Positions 49,016 through 61,949 of a stretch of 64,000 bases of DNA are shown in pieces. The notes below the pieces were generated by a model, which saw only the letters and a list, made by a program, of their open reading frames with translations, made no database searches and was not told the origin of the DNA. Made by a program: the position numbers and the translations under genes. Source of the stretch: Parus major (Eukaryota; Chordata; Aves; Passeriformes; Paridae); assembly GCF_001522545.3 (NCBI RefSeq), contig NC_031769.1, positions 21,838,699-21,902,698 on the forward strand. The letters are read 5' to 3'. The number at the start of each line of letters is the position of its first letter. The stretch's first letter is position 1.

Positions 49016-51470
49016 GTTCTGCTTTCCTGGTCACTCAGAACTGACCGTCCTGAGCAGCAAGGTATATAAATCTTTTTCAATTTAAACACCTGTAGGATTC
49101 AGGAAAATGCCCAGATATGCAGATGGCGCAGACTTCACCACACACTAAAAGTACAAGGAAGAAATTTCATGGAACAAAAAGGCAACCAGCCTATGTTTTG
49201 TACCCAAATCCACTGCTTTTAATACTTGCAAAATATGTTCTTAAGGAAGTTGCTGCTATACTCTTCCAGAAGCTGCTCTAACCCTCAGGGTTGAGGCTGA
49301 CTGTCAGGTTTGGTGCTCACCTCTAGAAGTATTACTTCCAGAAGAAAGCTAGGGCCTGATTTACTATGTAGCAAGTGTGTATTGTCTCGTGTCTTTCCCA
49401 GGATTCAGAGGCTCACAGGAAGGCTGTAGTACCTTTCACTGTGATCTTTTTGAACACAACAAAGAGCAAAGATTGGGTTGGAGAGCCACTCCTGAGTTCC
49501 CAGCAGACTGAGTTTTCCCTGTGCTCCATCACACAGTCCCTGGTGTCCTAAATGTTTTCTTGGGCTCTACAAGCATTTCTCAAACTGATAGCATTCTACA
49601 TGACCAAAACAAGGTCTAGTGAGTGGAACTAACAGCATGTCAATACAATGATTTAGCATAGTCACTGAAACACTCTGCATGCACAGTGTGCCTGGTTTCC
49701 TGTTGCAGAAAGAGAAATATCCAGTGAGGGAGAATCCAGAGAGCAGTCAGCCAAATGGGAGAGCACATGATGTAAAAATATCACCTGTTTCAGCATTAGC
49801 TGTTCAGAGTATGAAAAATGGTCAGTGGTAAATTGTCTCAGTTTTTGGTTATTTCTGAAATTTACTTTAAAATGCTAGGAAATAAATTATTAGAAAACTA
49901 AAAATTTAATGCATTGGTTATCTAATTCCTGAATAATAGTGGCAAACTACCTTTCAAGCATCCTTGTTTTCTTACTGGTGTTTATTAATAGTGATCTAAC
50001 TTTTTTACCTGTCTGACAGTGCCCATCTTATATAACACACCCTACATCTAAAATGGCAAGGGTCAGACAACATGTTCCTGAATTTATAAATTAAAAAACA
50101 CTGTCCCATAATAAACACTGAAATGTTGTCATCACCATCTATCCACTTTAAATGTAAAAAGTCTAGAAAATGAAAACAAGCATGAGCTTTGACACAGCTC
50201 AGGCTGTTAATAACCTCTAGATTATTTTATGTCACTCAATGTTTCTATAAGGATCTATTTCAGATTTTTTACTCTTCATACCACCTGCATCATTATAGAA
50301 ATCTCTATCACTAGATAAAAGAATCTTTTGGCTTAGCCAAACATTCAAATATTAAATAAAACCAAGTTCAAATAACTTATTTATCACAAATAATTTTATT
50401 TATTAACACAAAAATTGAGAATTAATTTAATCCAAAATGTTACTTAAAAGTGGGAAATCATATTTGAGGTGATTGTGCCCCTACTGTGCCTACTTCAGTG
50501 GTACAAAAAGAATTTGCTTCTTTCTACTCATTTCCAACCTCTTACAAAATAGAGCTTCTAAGTACAAAAATGAATGAAGGTGACAGATGTTGAATATTAT
50601 GAAAGGTAAGTTTTGTTGGACAAAATAGTAGAAATAATTTCTTACACTGTGAAAATCAAGCAACTAATAAAAGTTTCATTTTGTGGACAATCAAATTTTC
50701 TGGTCCAGAGAACTACTTAAAATAGCTGAAATCTAATTCTGTGTCTCTTTCAAGAGCTGAAAATGTAATAATTCTCCAACAGCACCCATGTTCAAGCACA
50801 ATTTTGAAGTCAGATATTAGGACCTATTAAACAGAAGGTGCAATTTGAAGAGGTAGAATATTTTCCTTGTGATTTTGTACCTGTACAAAGAATATAGTTT
50901 GTTTTTCATGCTTCACCTGAAGACCAGGAGTCGGGATGTAATAAGCATGGTTACATTTTGAAACAAAACATGGGGAATGTTGGGAAAGAAGTGCTTAAAA
51001 AAAAGATCGGTGCTTGTAGCCTGTTGATTAAAATTTTATGAAGCTAAAACCATAGAAAATTGAGAATATTTCTGTTCATTTCAACAGAATGGTTCTGCCC
51101 TACCCAAAGCAAATGCTGAGGATAAAAGTAAAAGTTCAATTTTAAAAAATAATTCAAATGTGAATGCTCACATAGTTTAGCAGGAGACAAATGTGCTTTA
51201 CAGGTAGTATGTTACAAGCAAAGAGAATATATGGCCACTACAGCCAGTATAGAATTCAGTAATTTCTTGTAAAATATATGTTCTTCTGCTTTGCTGAGTA
51301 GCTAAATGTCATTATTTCATCATGCTTTGAGGTGGAAAGCTCAGCAGGTTATAAATCGTAATATAAAGAATGACGACCATGTCAGAGTCATGTGGTTATT
51401 TATTGTTATTTTGTAGCTTACTTCCTGTTTTAGTTTCATTTTGCAGACATTCTAGAATCATTAAAATCTT

Positions 51471-51532
51471 AAAAAAAGAAAAAAAAAAGGAAACAAACAA
51501 ACAAACAAAAACACCACAAAACAAACCACAAC
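51471..51532 (+). repeat. A-rich tract with (AAAC)n
   Basis: Poly-A with a G interruption, then four AAAC units and further AAAC/ACCAC variants. Confidence 0.85.
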
Positions 51533-52283
51533 ATTTTCTTTTCTCACAAAACTCTTTAATCTTTTGTTAATAATTGAATTTTAGTTTGAAGCTTTTCTTA
51601 GGAACTGTTGGAACAATGCATGTCAGTGCTTGCATTGAGACCTGATTCAGCCAATTATTTTTGCATGTGCTCCTTTCAAAGCACACAAATAGTCATCCTA
51701 AAGGAACTTTTCAAACTGAGCATTTTGCAAATGAGTCTGCTAATATTAATAGTCTCCAGCATAGCCATATTTTGATTCCTGGTAGTCACACAGTAACTTT
51801 ACATTCCAGAAAAGCCATAATGGATCTATGCTGAATTTAAGCCGTGAAGTTACACAGTGGTCTGTGACTTTCAGCATTTCTTTATACACACACATTTATA
51901 TGTGGCCTTATAGAAATTAAATAAGAAATAAGACTCTGTGTCTTACACTGTCCCTCAGGTAGTGTTGAACAGTCAGGATTGAAGACCTAGGACTGTTGGG
52001 AAAGGCTTTAACATTAACATTTCCTCAGAGGAGAGGAGTGCCTTCATTGAACACGCTGAAAAATGACTTGACTGCATTGTAACAAGAATCATGGAGCAGA
52101 AAGACTAATTCTTGCTGTGTTCATGAGTCAGCATGAGGCCCTGTGCTAACTGATGTACAAAATTAAAAATTAAAAAACTCATTGCTCCAAAAAGCTAATA
52201 AAAAAATCAGGAAGTATATTCTTGGTACTCTGAGATGAAGAAAATGTGATACAGTATGACCATGTACTATAAAACTGGGATAT

Positions 52284-52340
<57 letters not shown>

Positions 52341-52342
52341 AT
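52284..52342 (+). repeat. Compound (TA)n-(TG)n microsatellite
   Basis: About 34 bases of mostly TA units with one TG interruption, followed by about 12 GT units. Alternating purine-pyrimidine tracts of this kind are highly mutable and can adopt Z-DNA or cruciform structure. Confidence 0.95.
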
Positions 52343-55300
52343 GGTCAGATCTATTAAGAAATGGTCTTTGAATAACTAAGAAAAACCAAAAAAAAACCTC
52401 TCTGCACTAAAATTGAAAGAGAGGTAGTTTTACAAGGTTAATTTCCCAGTGAAACAACACACTTGCAGACCCTTTTTCAAGTTGAATATATTTTAATGTT
52501 GATAATATTTACCCATCCAGTCCTACAGAGAATGCTGACAAAAAACCCAGCTGTGTGAAACCTTCCAGGAGTAGTCTGGACTTTGCCCAGCTGTCTCCCA
52601 CTATTTTTCCAGTACTTTTCAGATTTCATGTTATAAACTTAATTTTGAAGCAGTATTACACACGTTTATTGGATTTCCTGCACTTGCCTCTTGGCAAAGA
52701 AAAAGAAAAATGAACTGGTACTGACAAAGATGGCTTGTATAGATAGGTGATTAGAAGACAGGACATTAATCTTATTCCATCATGATGAAGTAATATGCAT
52801 GGTGGGCACAACTGCAACCAATGAATAAAATATTCAGTTTTAACACAAGGGAAAATGAGACAAAAGTGAAGAATGCAGCAATTATGCATAAATAAATGAG
52901 TGAATTTCCATAAACGATCTGAAGGGATTTTATTATACAGGGTAAAAAAACTGCAACAGGATTTGTTAATAAAATAATCAAATGGTTTTTTATATGCAGA
53001 AGGAGAAGAAACAGAGCAAGCAAAAAGAATGTAGAAGCTATTCAGACTCTGTTCCCATTAGGAAACAAAATATTAAATCAGTATCTTGAGTGAGAGGTTT
53101 GGTAGCTGTAAATCAAAATAGTTCCCATTGGCATAACAGAAAGACATTGCTTTATTCTACCTGAAGATTTACCTTAAAAATTTGCTGTAAGTAGGAAGGT
53201 CTTTAAAGTTAAGAAAAATTTAAGAAAAAATTTCATCTTGTAACATAGCACACATCTACTAACTATGGATGTCAGTTAAATACTGGGTAATCATCCACAC
53301 TTGAGAAGATTCTTCACTGTGATAGCAGCTTAATCTAGGCAAGGTAGTTCAAAAAACAAAAGATGAGGATTATTTGACTGGAGAGATCAAGCAGTACCTA
53401 AAAGCATGTGTCCAAAATTAGACAAAAGACTTTTAATTCAGCCAGCACAAAGATGCAAAGATTCAAACCCACATTTCATTTCTCCAATGTGATCAATGCC
53501 CTCCTTTAACAGAAGCCAAGACACCAGTGGGAGAAAATGAGTTTTATATTTGCATCTCCACTGAACTTTTAACTTAAACTCACTGCCCTTCCTACTGGCC
53601 CAATTTTTTGCCTCCATTGCATCTCAGAGCATTCAACATACATAATATTAACCATGCAAGTCAAACAGAAGATTCTTCCAGTACACATCTTCCACAGAAA
53701 AAGTACAAGGACTTGGGTTGTGCTGGAAGAAATAAGAAGAAACCTCTTTAGAAGGAGACCCAGGGTCTACTCATGATGATATTTAGGGTCAAGCTTAAGT
53801 TTAGTTCTCAAATATACTGAGACATATAAGCCATTCTGCTACAATATGGCCTAGTTAAGGCCATCAACATTGACATCCTTGACAGCAAAAGTAGGCCCAA
53901 ATGTCCAATTTAACATGCAGCTTACTTTTTAGGCTAGTCCTTGACAAAGACAGAAAGTTGTTTAGAAGGATTATGAAGCAGAAGCAGAGCATAGAAGAAT
54001 CACTGCTGACAGAACTCTAGACTTATGACCACCAAAACAAAGTTATTTTGAAACAATTTCTGAAATTGCGGAAAGCACCAAGCTCATAGAAAAGCTGCAG
54101 AAAGATCAGTTTAATCCAGATGGACAGGTGGTAGTGATAGCTTAACTGTGAGAGGGACAGCAGCAGGAGGTGGGCTGGAGAACAATCTTCAGGTCTACCT
54201 TGTTTATCAAAGCTGAGACACTATCACTGCCACTGCCAGGCAAGCAACTGGAATTGCATGTTCTAATCTAGCCAGCCTCGCACATATCTATAACCCATCC
54301 TGTTGAAATATTGCTTTTAGAAAGTGTTTATAAAATACCACAGTTTTGTTTTGTTTTGTTTGTTTTCCCATTGCCTCAAGGAACACTGAGTGGACGTGCA
54401 ACATGCCTCGTGTATGGCTTCTGTTGGCTTCTCCATCGGAGCTCCAAAGGCAGAGGAGGAAGAGGAACTCCAGTGAGAAACAGGCAACAGTCAATCCTGA
54501 TGACAGGAATAAGAATGAAAAAATGAGATCTGCTTTTTTCCCCCTTCATTTCACCTCCAAAGATAAATTTTATCTCTGATTTTCTCCTGAGAGCATGTTC
54601 CATGCAAGATGAACTATAAAAGTGCAGTTATTTCTTATTGCTATTGTGTGAATGAAAGAATATGTTTCATTCTTAGCTTTAAATAATGTATTAGTGATGT
54701 TGGGTTGTCAAAATGAAGTCTCTTATCAGTCAAGCTATAAACAAAAGAAAGCTAATTTTCCCTTTGACTTCCAGATAAATCATTAATTATACCACAGACC
54801 AGATCAAATTTGGTTATAAGAAGAAATGTGTTAACAGTGTAAAATAAGTATGTCAAATTTCAACAAAAAGGTCATTTGTATAACGAACTGTAAGCTCTTC
54901 AGAGATGAAGGTCAGCATTGTTTCTATCTTATTTAAGGGAAGCATTTGTTTGGGCAGGTGTTGGTCATAATCTTAAGTTCTTTTTTAATTGGAGCATTTA
55001 ACTTTACCATAATAACTTTATACTTTCATCTTCTTGGCTGCCTAGCATTCACTGTGTTCATCCAAGGTGCCAGTCACCTTGCTGCCTGTACTAGTCACTG
55101 CACCACTGAAATGTATTTTCACTTTAGCTTCAGGAGCCAAAGAAAAATTTTGAACTGTTATTAACTCAGTGGTCAAGCTGTTTTCATATCATTGTTCAAA
55201 TCAGAAAAAGCTAAAGAGGGTTTTTAGACCCACTAGTAGTTCCATTATCATGTGCTTTCTTCCATACCTCATTAATTAGTTCTTTGGAGTTATTCACAGC

Positions 55301-58300
55301 AGTTTCAGGGCTGTTCTAAACAATATTTTTAACCTACAGATATCCAAGATATTTTGAACATGCATTTTTTTCAGTAACCACACTTTTCTGTCCTCAAAGA
55401 TCTAATATCAGATTAATGTTGTCATTATATGATTGAGAAATATACCTGGGTGTCCTTATCTAGCCTGTTCATCTGGAGTTTGCTGTTATTTAATGCTCTG
55501 ATACAGATGCAAAGCAAAGTTAACATGCTAAGAAACCAGGAGTTGTAACAGCATTCGAAAAAACAGTCATCACAAAAGTACACAGTTGCATTTTACTTCC
55601 TTCTATGAAATACAGATAATTTTATTTATCCTGTGTGATTATCATCCTCTTGTTACTTATTATATGGGTTCAAAAAAAAGTGAGAACTTTTTTTGCAGTT
55701 GGATTTAAGAAGCTACATTTCAAACAAAGAAAGCTGAAGTTCAGGATTCAACAGGCTCTCCAAACCTGGAAAAGGGAAAGCTAAGTTTGAAACAGCATGC
55801 ACACTGTCACTAAACTCAGAGCAATAAGCATTTCTGATGAAAACATCAGATTCATTAGTGCTTTTAAATGCTTTTAAAGATGCTGTTTCATCTTTAGGCA
55901 CAGCAGTTCCACATCAGCTTTACCTTAACAGTGAAGCACACATTATAAAAGAGTCTTTTCCCACCTACTTTCAGCTGCAAGAGTCAAGTCCAACCTTAGT
56001 GACTTTTCTCTGTGACCCAGTTAAGCATGGTTTGACTGATTTCTAGTTTCATTGCCAATCTCTTGCAGTGAGAGCAAGACAGAAACCCTATTGGCATTGG
56101 CCGGGGGGAGACTCAAAAGGCAGCTCCTCCCAGAGTCATGCAGTGGTAAGAAGATTTTGTGATTCATTTTAAAATCACACCTAAGAAGTTCGGGGTCCTT
56201 GTTTAGCTCCCTGTTTTGTGTGCCTGCTTCTAGGTAGTGTGGATGCCCTTACAGTCCCTTGCAGCTTGCAGAAAAAATGCAGTTCAGGCATCCATGATTC
56301 ACAGCAGGAGAAAGAAAATTCTTCCCAAGACCATGTATTTGGCATGCTGTCACTTATATCACACATTTCTAACAGAGATAGCCTATCTTCTGCCTCCTGA
56401 TAGGGAGACACAAAGCTGAAGTCAATGAATCTTTCATACAGGAAATGGAAATTCATCACTAACATAATGTGGAACAGCCCCTACCCACTGAAAGTGAGAT
56501 TTTCTCTCAGGTGAAAGGATGTCTATTTCATCATTATGTCATGATTTTTATTATTTTTCTAGAGACAGCAATGATATTTTAAAATAAGGAAAACATTTAT
56601 TTCTGATGGTAACTAAAATATAATACGGAAGAATACTCGCAAGAAAATAGCTATTATTAACAACATTTTCCTGTTACTTATTTCTGTATATCTAATGCAG
56701 TAGGATTCCTTCCAGACCAAAGTCACAAGGATTTCATAGTCTACATATAGATGCATTGTTCCAATCATCCCATCTCACCAAGACATCTCAAAACACTTTG
56801 CCCAAGATCTGATATCTCTATGGAGAAACTGTTTTCCCATACAGACTATACAGGAGATCAGAGATACATAACTATGGTAAGTTATTTTTTTTGACTGGCT
56901 AAAGGCATAAGGACCAGATACCTTCATAGATCCATTTTACAATTTGAAAGTATTTTTAGATTTTAAAGAGCCTTCACAGTAATTTCAGAAGATTTCATAT
57001 GGAATAAGACCTTTGCTTGGATAGGCTGCTACATGGTTCATAATCCAAAATAATTATCTAATGTCTCTTGTCTGTAAAGACTGCAAACCAGTAAACCAGC
57101 AACTGGATAATTGAGATCAAAATATAGAAATATGTACAAGGAAGACACACAGGGAATGTCAAATCACATTAAGAATGGAGTTTAAGGTGACAGTGCCAAC
57201 CCAGCTAGCTGTTCCCACTGAAGTTAGCAGAAATGTTTACAAGAGCAAGATACCCAAAAAATCAAACTATTTAGCAAGATATCAAGAATTAATTTAGAAG
57301 CCTAGCAGGACTGGTTTTAAAAAGTCCTGCTTACTCAGGCTTTTTCTCCAAACCCCCAAGAAATATAGGCGAGAGAGAATATACCTGTTGAAAACAGGAC
57401 ATTTAACTAGAAAACTCAATATGTATTTAAGTCTCAGTCAATCGATTTAGGAAATATCTATCCTTTATTTTCTTGTGTAAAGCAGATAATACTAGCCAGT
57501 TTCAACTGCCAAATGTACAACAGGAAAGTGAGACCCTCTTCAAAGTAAAAGTTATCATCAGTAAAATATGGTTGTAAAATTTATGTGCTCTCAAGAAAAC
57601 CTAAGCCTTTTACATAAAATTTAGAGGAAACAAGAAAAGCAGAGTGTGGAAGGCTACAGAATGAAGGCAAACACAACAATTTTTAAATGGAATTTGAAGC
57701 TCGGACCAAAACTACAGCCTTTGGACCTCACTGAAATTTCATTTGAGCACAGTAGTGACTTTTTTTACTGCTCTAATGCACAGGAATGTGTCCTAGAGAG
57801 TGCACTGACAGCTAGTCAGCCTCCTGGGTGTTGCAGAGTAAGACAACCAAATGGCTTAGCAGGAGAACTTCTCGAGTGCAGCCAGTGTGTCACGACAAAC
57901 ATGCATGCAGCAAACACCATGATCTCTGTATGCTGTCCTGATCATTTCACATAGGCAAGGCTGGAAAATATAGGTCTTATTTTTGCTTTCATCTTATATC
58001 TTGATTTTTTGACTGAAAAGACCCTTGTTACAGAAGCTGTAGCTCAAAATCTGGGGATGTTCATTTCCTCTGAAGTGATAAATGGCCAATTCATAACAGG
58101 GCTGGTTGGAGAACCAGCAATCAATACAGGCACTAAAGTATGGTTTAGATGGCCATTCTGGTTTTTATCCGTGTGCACAGACAACAATAACACCGAAACA
58201 CAAGTATCAGAGTATTATGTGGTTACCTCATCTCTCTTTACTAAGGAACACTGCCCTTCATCAGTGTCATCAACAAATCAATTGGTCACTTAAGATGTCT

Positions 58301-58839
58301 GTAAGTGCTCATCTTGTCTTTTGCTTGAAATGTATTGCAACCATTTTTCCCTTACATTTCACATAAAAAGGATTTGCTGAAGCTCTGCAACTGGGATAAA
58401 CCAAAGAACCGATTTACTGAAATAGCTTAGAAATGGTTTAATATTGCAGTGATGTCAACAAAGCAGATTTTTTAAAATATCCTCTTGACAACAAAAGAAA
58501 AATATCCATTCCAAAGCTATGCATAAAGGGAATCTTTTTGAAAAAGTTTTCCCACCTGTCTAAGGGGGAAAACAACATTCACCTGAAGGGTGATGGGATT
58601 TGGATCTACAAAGACTTCACTATTAACTCTATTTTCAAAAGTGAAGTGACAACCAACACTAAGAAATAAAACTATCTTCTTTGGCAAAATCAACAGAAGG
58701 GAAAAATGAAAATAAATAGAAAAATATGAAGTAATGTTTAGTGTTTCTGCAGAGTCTCAGTTTCCCTGTATCCACAGCTTTTGACTCCTTAAGCAAAATT
58801 TCCATTGGTCAATTTATGACCCACCAGAGCTATTTGAAA
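52343..58839. other. Unique non-coding sequence
   Basis: No gene was recognised. Open frames of 60-102 codons are present, the longest at 57646-57954, but none has a known domain, and most overlap frames on the opposite strand. Confidence 0.5.
54343..54366 (+). repeat. (GTTTT)n simple repeat
   Basis: Three to four GTTTT units with a shortened last unit. Confidence 0.85.
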
Positions 58840-58884
58840 CGCCTGGATTCTTGGCTTTAGAGCTGTAATTCTGTGATTCTGTGA
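58840..58884 (+). mobile_element. Probable CR1 3' tail remnant
   Basis: AATTCTGTGATTCTGTGAA (58867-58885) is two to three units of the CR1 3' tail in plus orientation. The body before it is too short or too decayed to confirm. Confidence 0.45.
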
Positions 58885-58885
58885 A

Positions 58886-61576
58886 CAGCCTTTCTCATTC
58901 CACAGATGTTATCTGAGGTTATCTGTGCCCTTTGAGCACTATTTTCCACAGCAGATCATGAGTGTTATGCCTTAGCAATGGCCATAAGATTTCATGAGCC
59001 AAGGCAGCATTCACAGCCCACACAGACGAAGCAAGGACTGCAAAACCACCCAGTAGAAATCTGTCCTGCAAAAAGGAGAGTTTGTACTTATATTTCTCTG
59101 GATTTCAAAAGGAAGTATGATTAAAGATATATTATGATAAATTTTTTTGAAAACAAATGAAAATGAATTAAAGAAGTAATTAAACAAAAATGTAATTTAC
59201 TTTAAAAAAAAGAGAAAGGGCTTAAACTTCTTAAATTGGTCTTTTGATGTGGATAATTTTCAAGACTGGGCCCTATTATAGATTGAAGGCTCATATGAAG
59301 TTTTTTCCTTAGAGTAATCAAGTTCCAGTGAAACCTCTGAAGAAAACAAAGTGTTAATAATAGCAAAGAGTACAAAAATACTACATATAAAGGGCCAAAG
59401 TCTCAAGCATAATGAAATAAGCAGAGCATGTCTGCAAATTCAGTCAAGGTAAAGGCAAACATTTCCATTGCATATTACTTTAAAAGAAGATAAAGAGCAC
59501 TGAATCAATAAATCACTGAAAAGATTATTATTTTGTACAAGCTGAAGGTCAGTGCAGGTCATTCCCACTAAAGCAGACAGAGCTTGTTAATTTAATCCAG
59601 CAGATTTGGCAGGGAAACCAAACAGGAATTTAATCAGCAGCAGAAGGTGGTGAACATCTCTGAAAATGGAATAATCATTGTGCCAGAGAGTAAACATCAT
59701 TACAGAAGGAAAAAAGGGAAAAGAACAAAAGTTTCCCCTTTTCATACTGTTCATTAACTTCTTCAAACAGGTAATAAATGATTTAAAACATCTGTCTCTG
59801 GAAAACAAAAACACCACATATGAGAGCAGCCGGTCAATGGTTTTAGCGCATTTATGATGACATTAAACTTCTCTCAAGCAAAGCTCTTCCTTCTTCTGTA
59901 TTGTAATTCTTTCTTTAAAAGCTGTCTCATGAAGTAATATTGCTATTGCTCTTATTTGAAAAAAAGAGATTAATTTACTGTTTCAGAACTTATCAGTTCA
60001 TGGGAAGACAAGAAAATCAAATGCTCTCAAATACATTTTCCTATACTTTTCAAGAATTGTTCAAGGTGGGAGGCTGACATTTGAAGCACTTCAGCACAGG
60101 ATATGTCAGTATTTTGTTTGGGGGTTAAATTATTTTTTTCATTTCCATTAAACTTCTTCTACCAAAAAATGCTTCTCTAAATCTGTCTTTCTACCTATGT
60201 CTAATTTAATATTTTTCTTCCCATATATATTATAGACTAACATCATAAGAGGATAAATTCTGCCCTTAATAAGCATAAATTTAGGTAAGCTGATGTGGTA
60301 AAATACTCCATGTCTTCCACTGACACAGGACTTAATCTTTTTGGTATATAAAAGAAATTTATAAAATGGAAATTTGGATTCTAAATTAAAATAAGTCGTT
60401 TGCTGAAGTCACTCAGATGACTCTGTATCCAGTAAAGTTAGGTTAATCTGTAGAGACCTCACATTAACAGTACTTAAATTTCAGACTCCTGCAAATATGG
60501 AGGAAAAATCTCCACTGGAAAGTTTTTTTCTGAAACAATCTTATATAATGGAAAAATCAGTGGGTCAGAATTCCAGGATTACATATTGATACATTAATAC
60601 CTACAGGAAAGAGTTATTAGGTCTCAAATTAAAAAAAAAATAAAAATTCATTTCATAATTTGCATAATATTCATTATATGCAAATTTCCAGAAAATTAAA
60701 TCAATATCCTTATTTTTCAGTTTTTAGGAAAGATAACATTTATTTCTTTTAAAAGCAGAAATACCACTTCCTATTCCAATGGGAAATTGGTAGACCTTTA
60801 GACCCTTGTCACTCATCTTAAATAAAAACCCATCTATGCCCACCAAATACCTTTTTCTGAATCAAGGAGACATACAGCCACAAACTAAAGTACGTAGGTT
60901 TTTCACCTCAGTTAAAATGAATGTGAGACTAGTGAAATAAATAAGATACTTGTATCAAACATTTTACATTTACATTGCTAGGATAAGAAAACCTAAAAAT
61001 TCTGAATGGATTCTGCTGGCCTGATCTGACACTTCTGTTGGTTAAAAGGAAGCCAGGCAGAGCCAGTTTGTAGGTTAAAAATTCGAGGACTTTATTGATT
61101 CAGTGCTTATTTTCACTTGAATAACAGGAATAGTTATGCTGCTAGTGACAAGAAATAAAATGTGCTGAAATCATCTTTGATGATGCTCAAGGTGTAAATC
61201 ACTTCTTTCATCTACAGCAATTTAAAGTACTGCAAGCATCTTTCCAGTGCATCACAGAAATAAGATTTCTGCTCAACTCCTTGGCAGGATCCAACCAGCA
61301 CATAGCATAGATGAAATAGTACTGGCTCAGACAAGGATGTGTAGACTAATTTCAAGGCATTAGTAATTCCAGTAAACAGGAACCCTTTAATCAACTCACT
61401 TAAGGCAAGCACACAGCATACTACAGTCAAACAATGGCATTTTATCTAAGGGTGCTAAGAGAGAAATTTGGGGAATTGCAGCATTTCAGAGAAATCAGGA
61501 ATGTTTCTAAGGTATTGCACTCAGAATGCACTATTTTCTTAGATGTTTTCATTCCACAATGAACCTGAAGCAGGTC
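58886..61576. other. AT-rich non-coding sequence
   Basis: No gene was recognised. It contains the inverted octamer pair at 60657-60686. Confidence 0.55.
60657..60686. promoter_or_regulatory. Inverted pair of octamer (POU) motifs
   Basis: ATTTGCAT (60658-60665) and ATGCAAAT (60678-60685) are exact octamer sites on opposite strands. They sit in a perfect 10-bp inverted repeat (AATTTGCATA / TATGCAAATT) with a 10-base AT-rich spacer containing ATTCAT and ATTA. Octamers are bound by POU-domain factors, and two facing copies could bind a dimer. Whether this is a real enhancer cannot be told from the sequence. Confidence 0.4.
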
Positions 61577-61616
61577 CACTGCTGCTTGTGCATGCAGAGC
61601 AGCACAAGCAGCAGTG
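61577..61616 (+). repeat. Perfect 15-bp stem-loop
   Basis: CACTGCTGCTTGTGC (61577-61591) is followed, after the 10-base loop ATGCAGAGCA, by its exact reverse complement (61602-61616). The stem is about 60% GC with no mismatch. Outside it pairing is only partial. The stem is shorter than a typical microRNA precursor and I do not recognise the arms as a known microRNA. Confidence 0.85.
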
Positions 61617-61864
61617 CAAAAAGCATTTCAAAGGTGCTGTCTTGTCAGAGGGCACATCCTACAAATGATTTGTAAGATATATCTACATTGGCCTTTCAGT
61701 TCAGATCAGGAAAGTGCTTTTGAGCTGGCTCTCCCAACCAGTTTCACTTGCTGCTCTCTGTGTCACATTTGAGAGTGGTTCTGGGTCACACCAGCAAGGG
61801 CACTGGGGCTGTTAGTGGGGTCCAGTGCACAGCACCCAGTACAAGAGCAGCAAAAGCCTTACAC

Positions 61865-61949
61865 TCTGCACATCCAGATGTGGGAGCTCCTCTGCACATC
61901 CAGATGTGGGAGCTCCTCTGCACATCCAGATGTGGGAGCTCCTCTGCAC
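61865..61949 (+). repeat. 26-bp minisatellite, three exact copies
   Basis: A 26-bp unit, beginning TCTGCACATCCAGATG and ending GGGAGCTCC, is repeated three times exactly (61865-61890, 61891-61916, 61917-61942), followed by seven bases of a fourth. Because 26 is not a multiple of 3, the same peptide phrases appear shifted in all three frames. This produces several overlapping open frames on both strands that are not genes. Confidence 0.97.

Larger units (their letters stand above)
48491..52283. other. Unique AT-rich non-coding sequence
   Basis: No gene was recognised. It contains the AT microsatellite at 48983 and the A-rich tract at 51471. Confidence 0.55.

Noticed and set aside
58009..58366. 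Two overlapping plus-strand frames of 94 and 86 codons
   Set aside because: They lie in different frames over the same DNA and show no domain, so they are probably chance.
61865..61949. CRISPR-like array
   Set aside because: The units are directly adjacent without spacers and the DNA is vertebrate, so this is a minisatellite.
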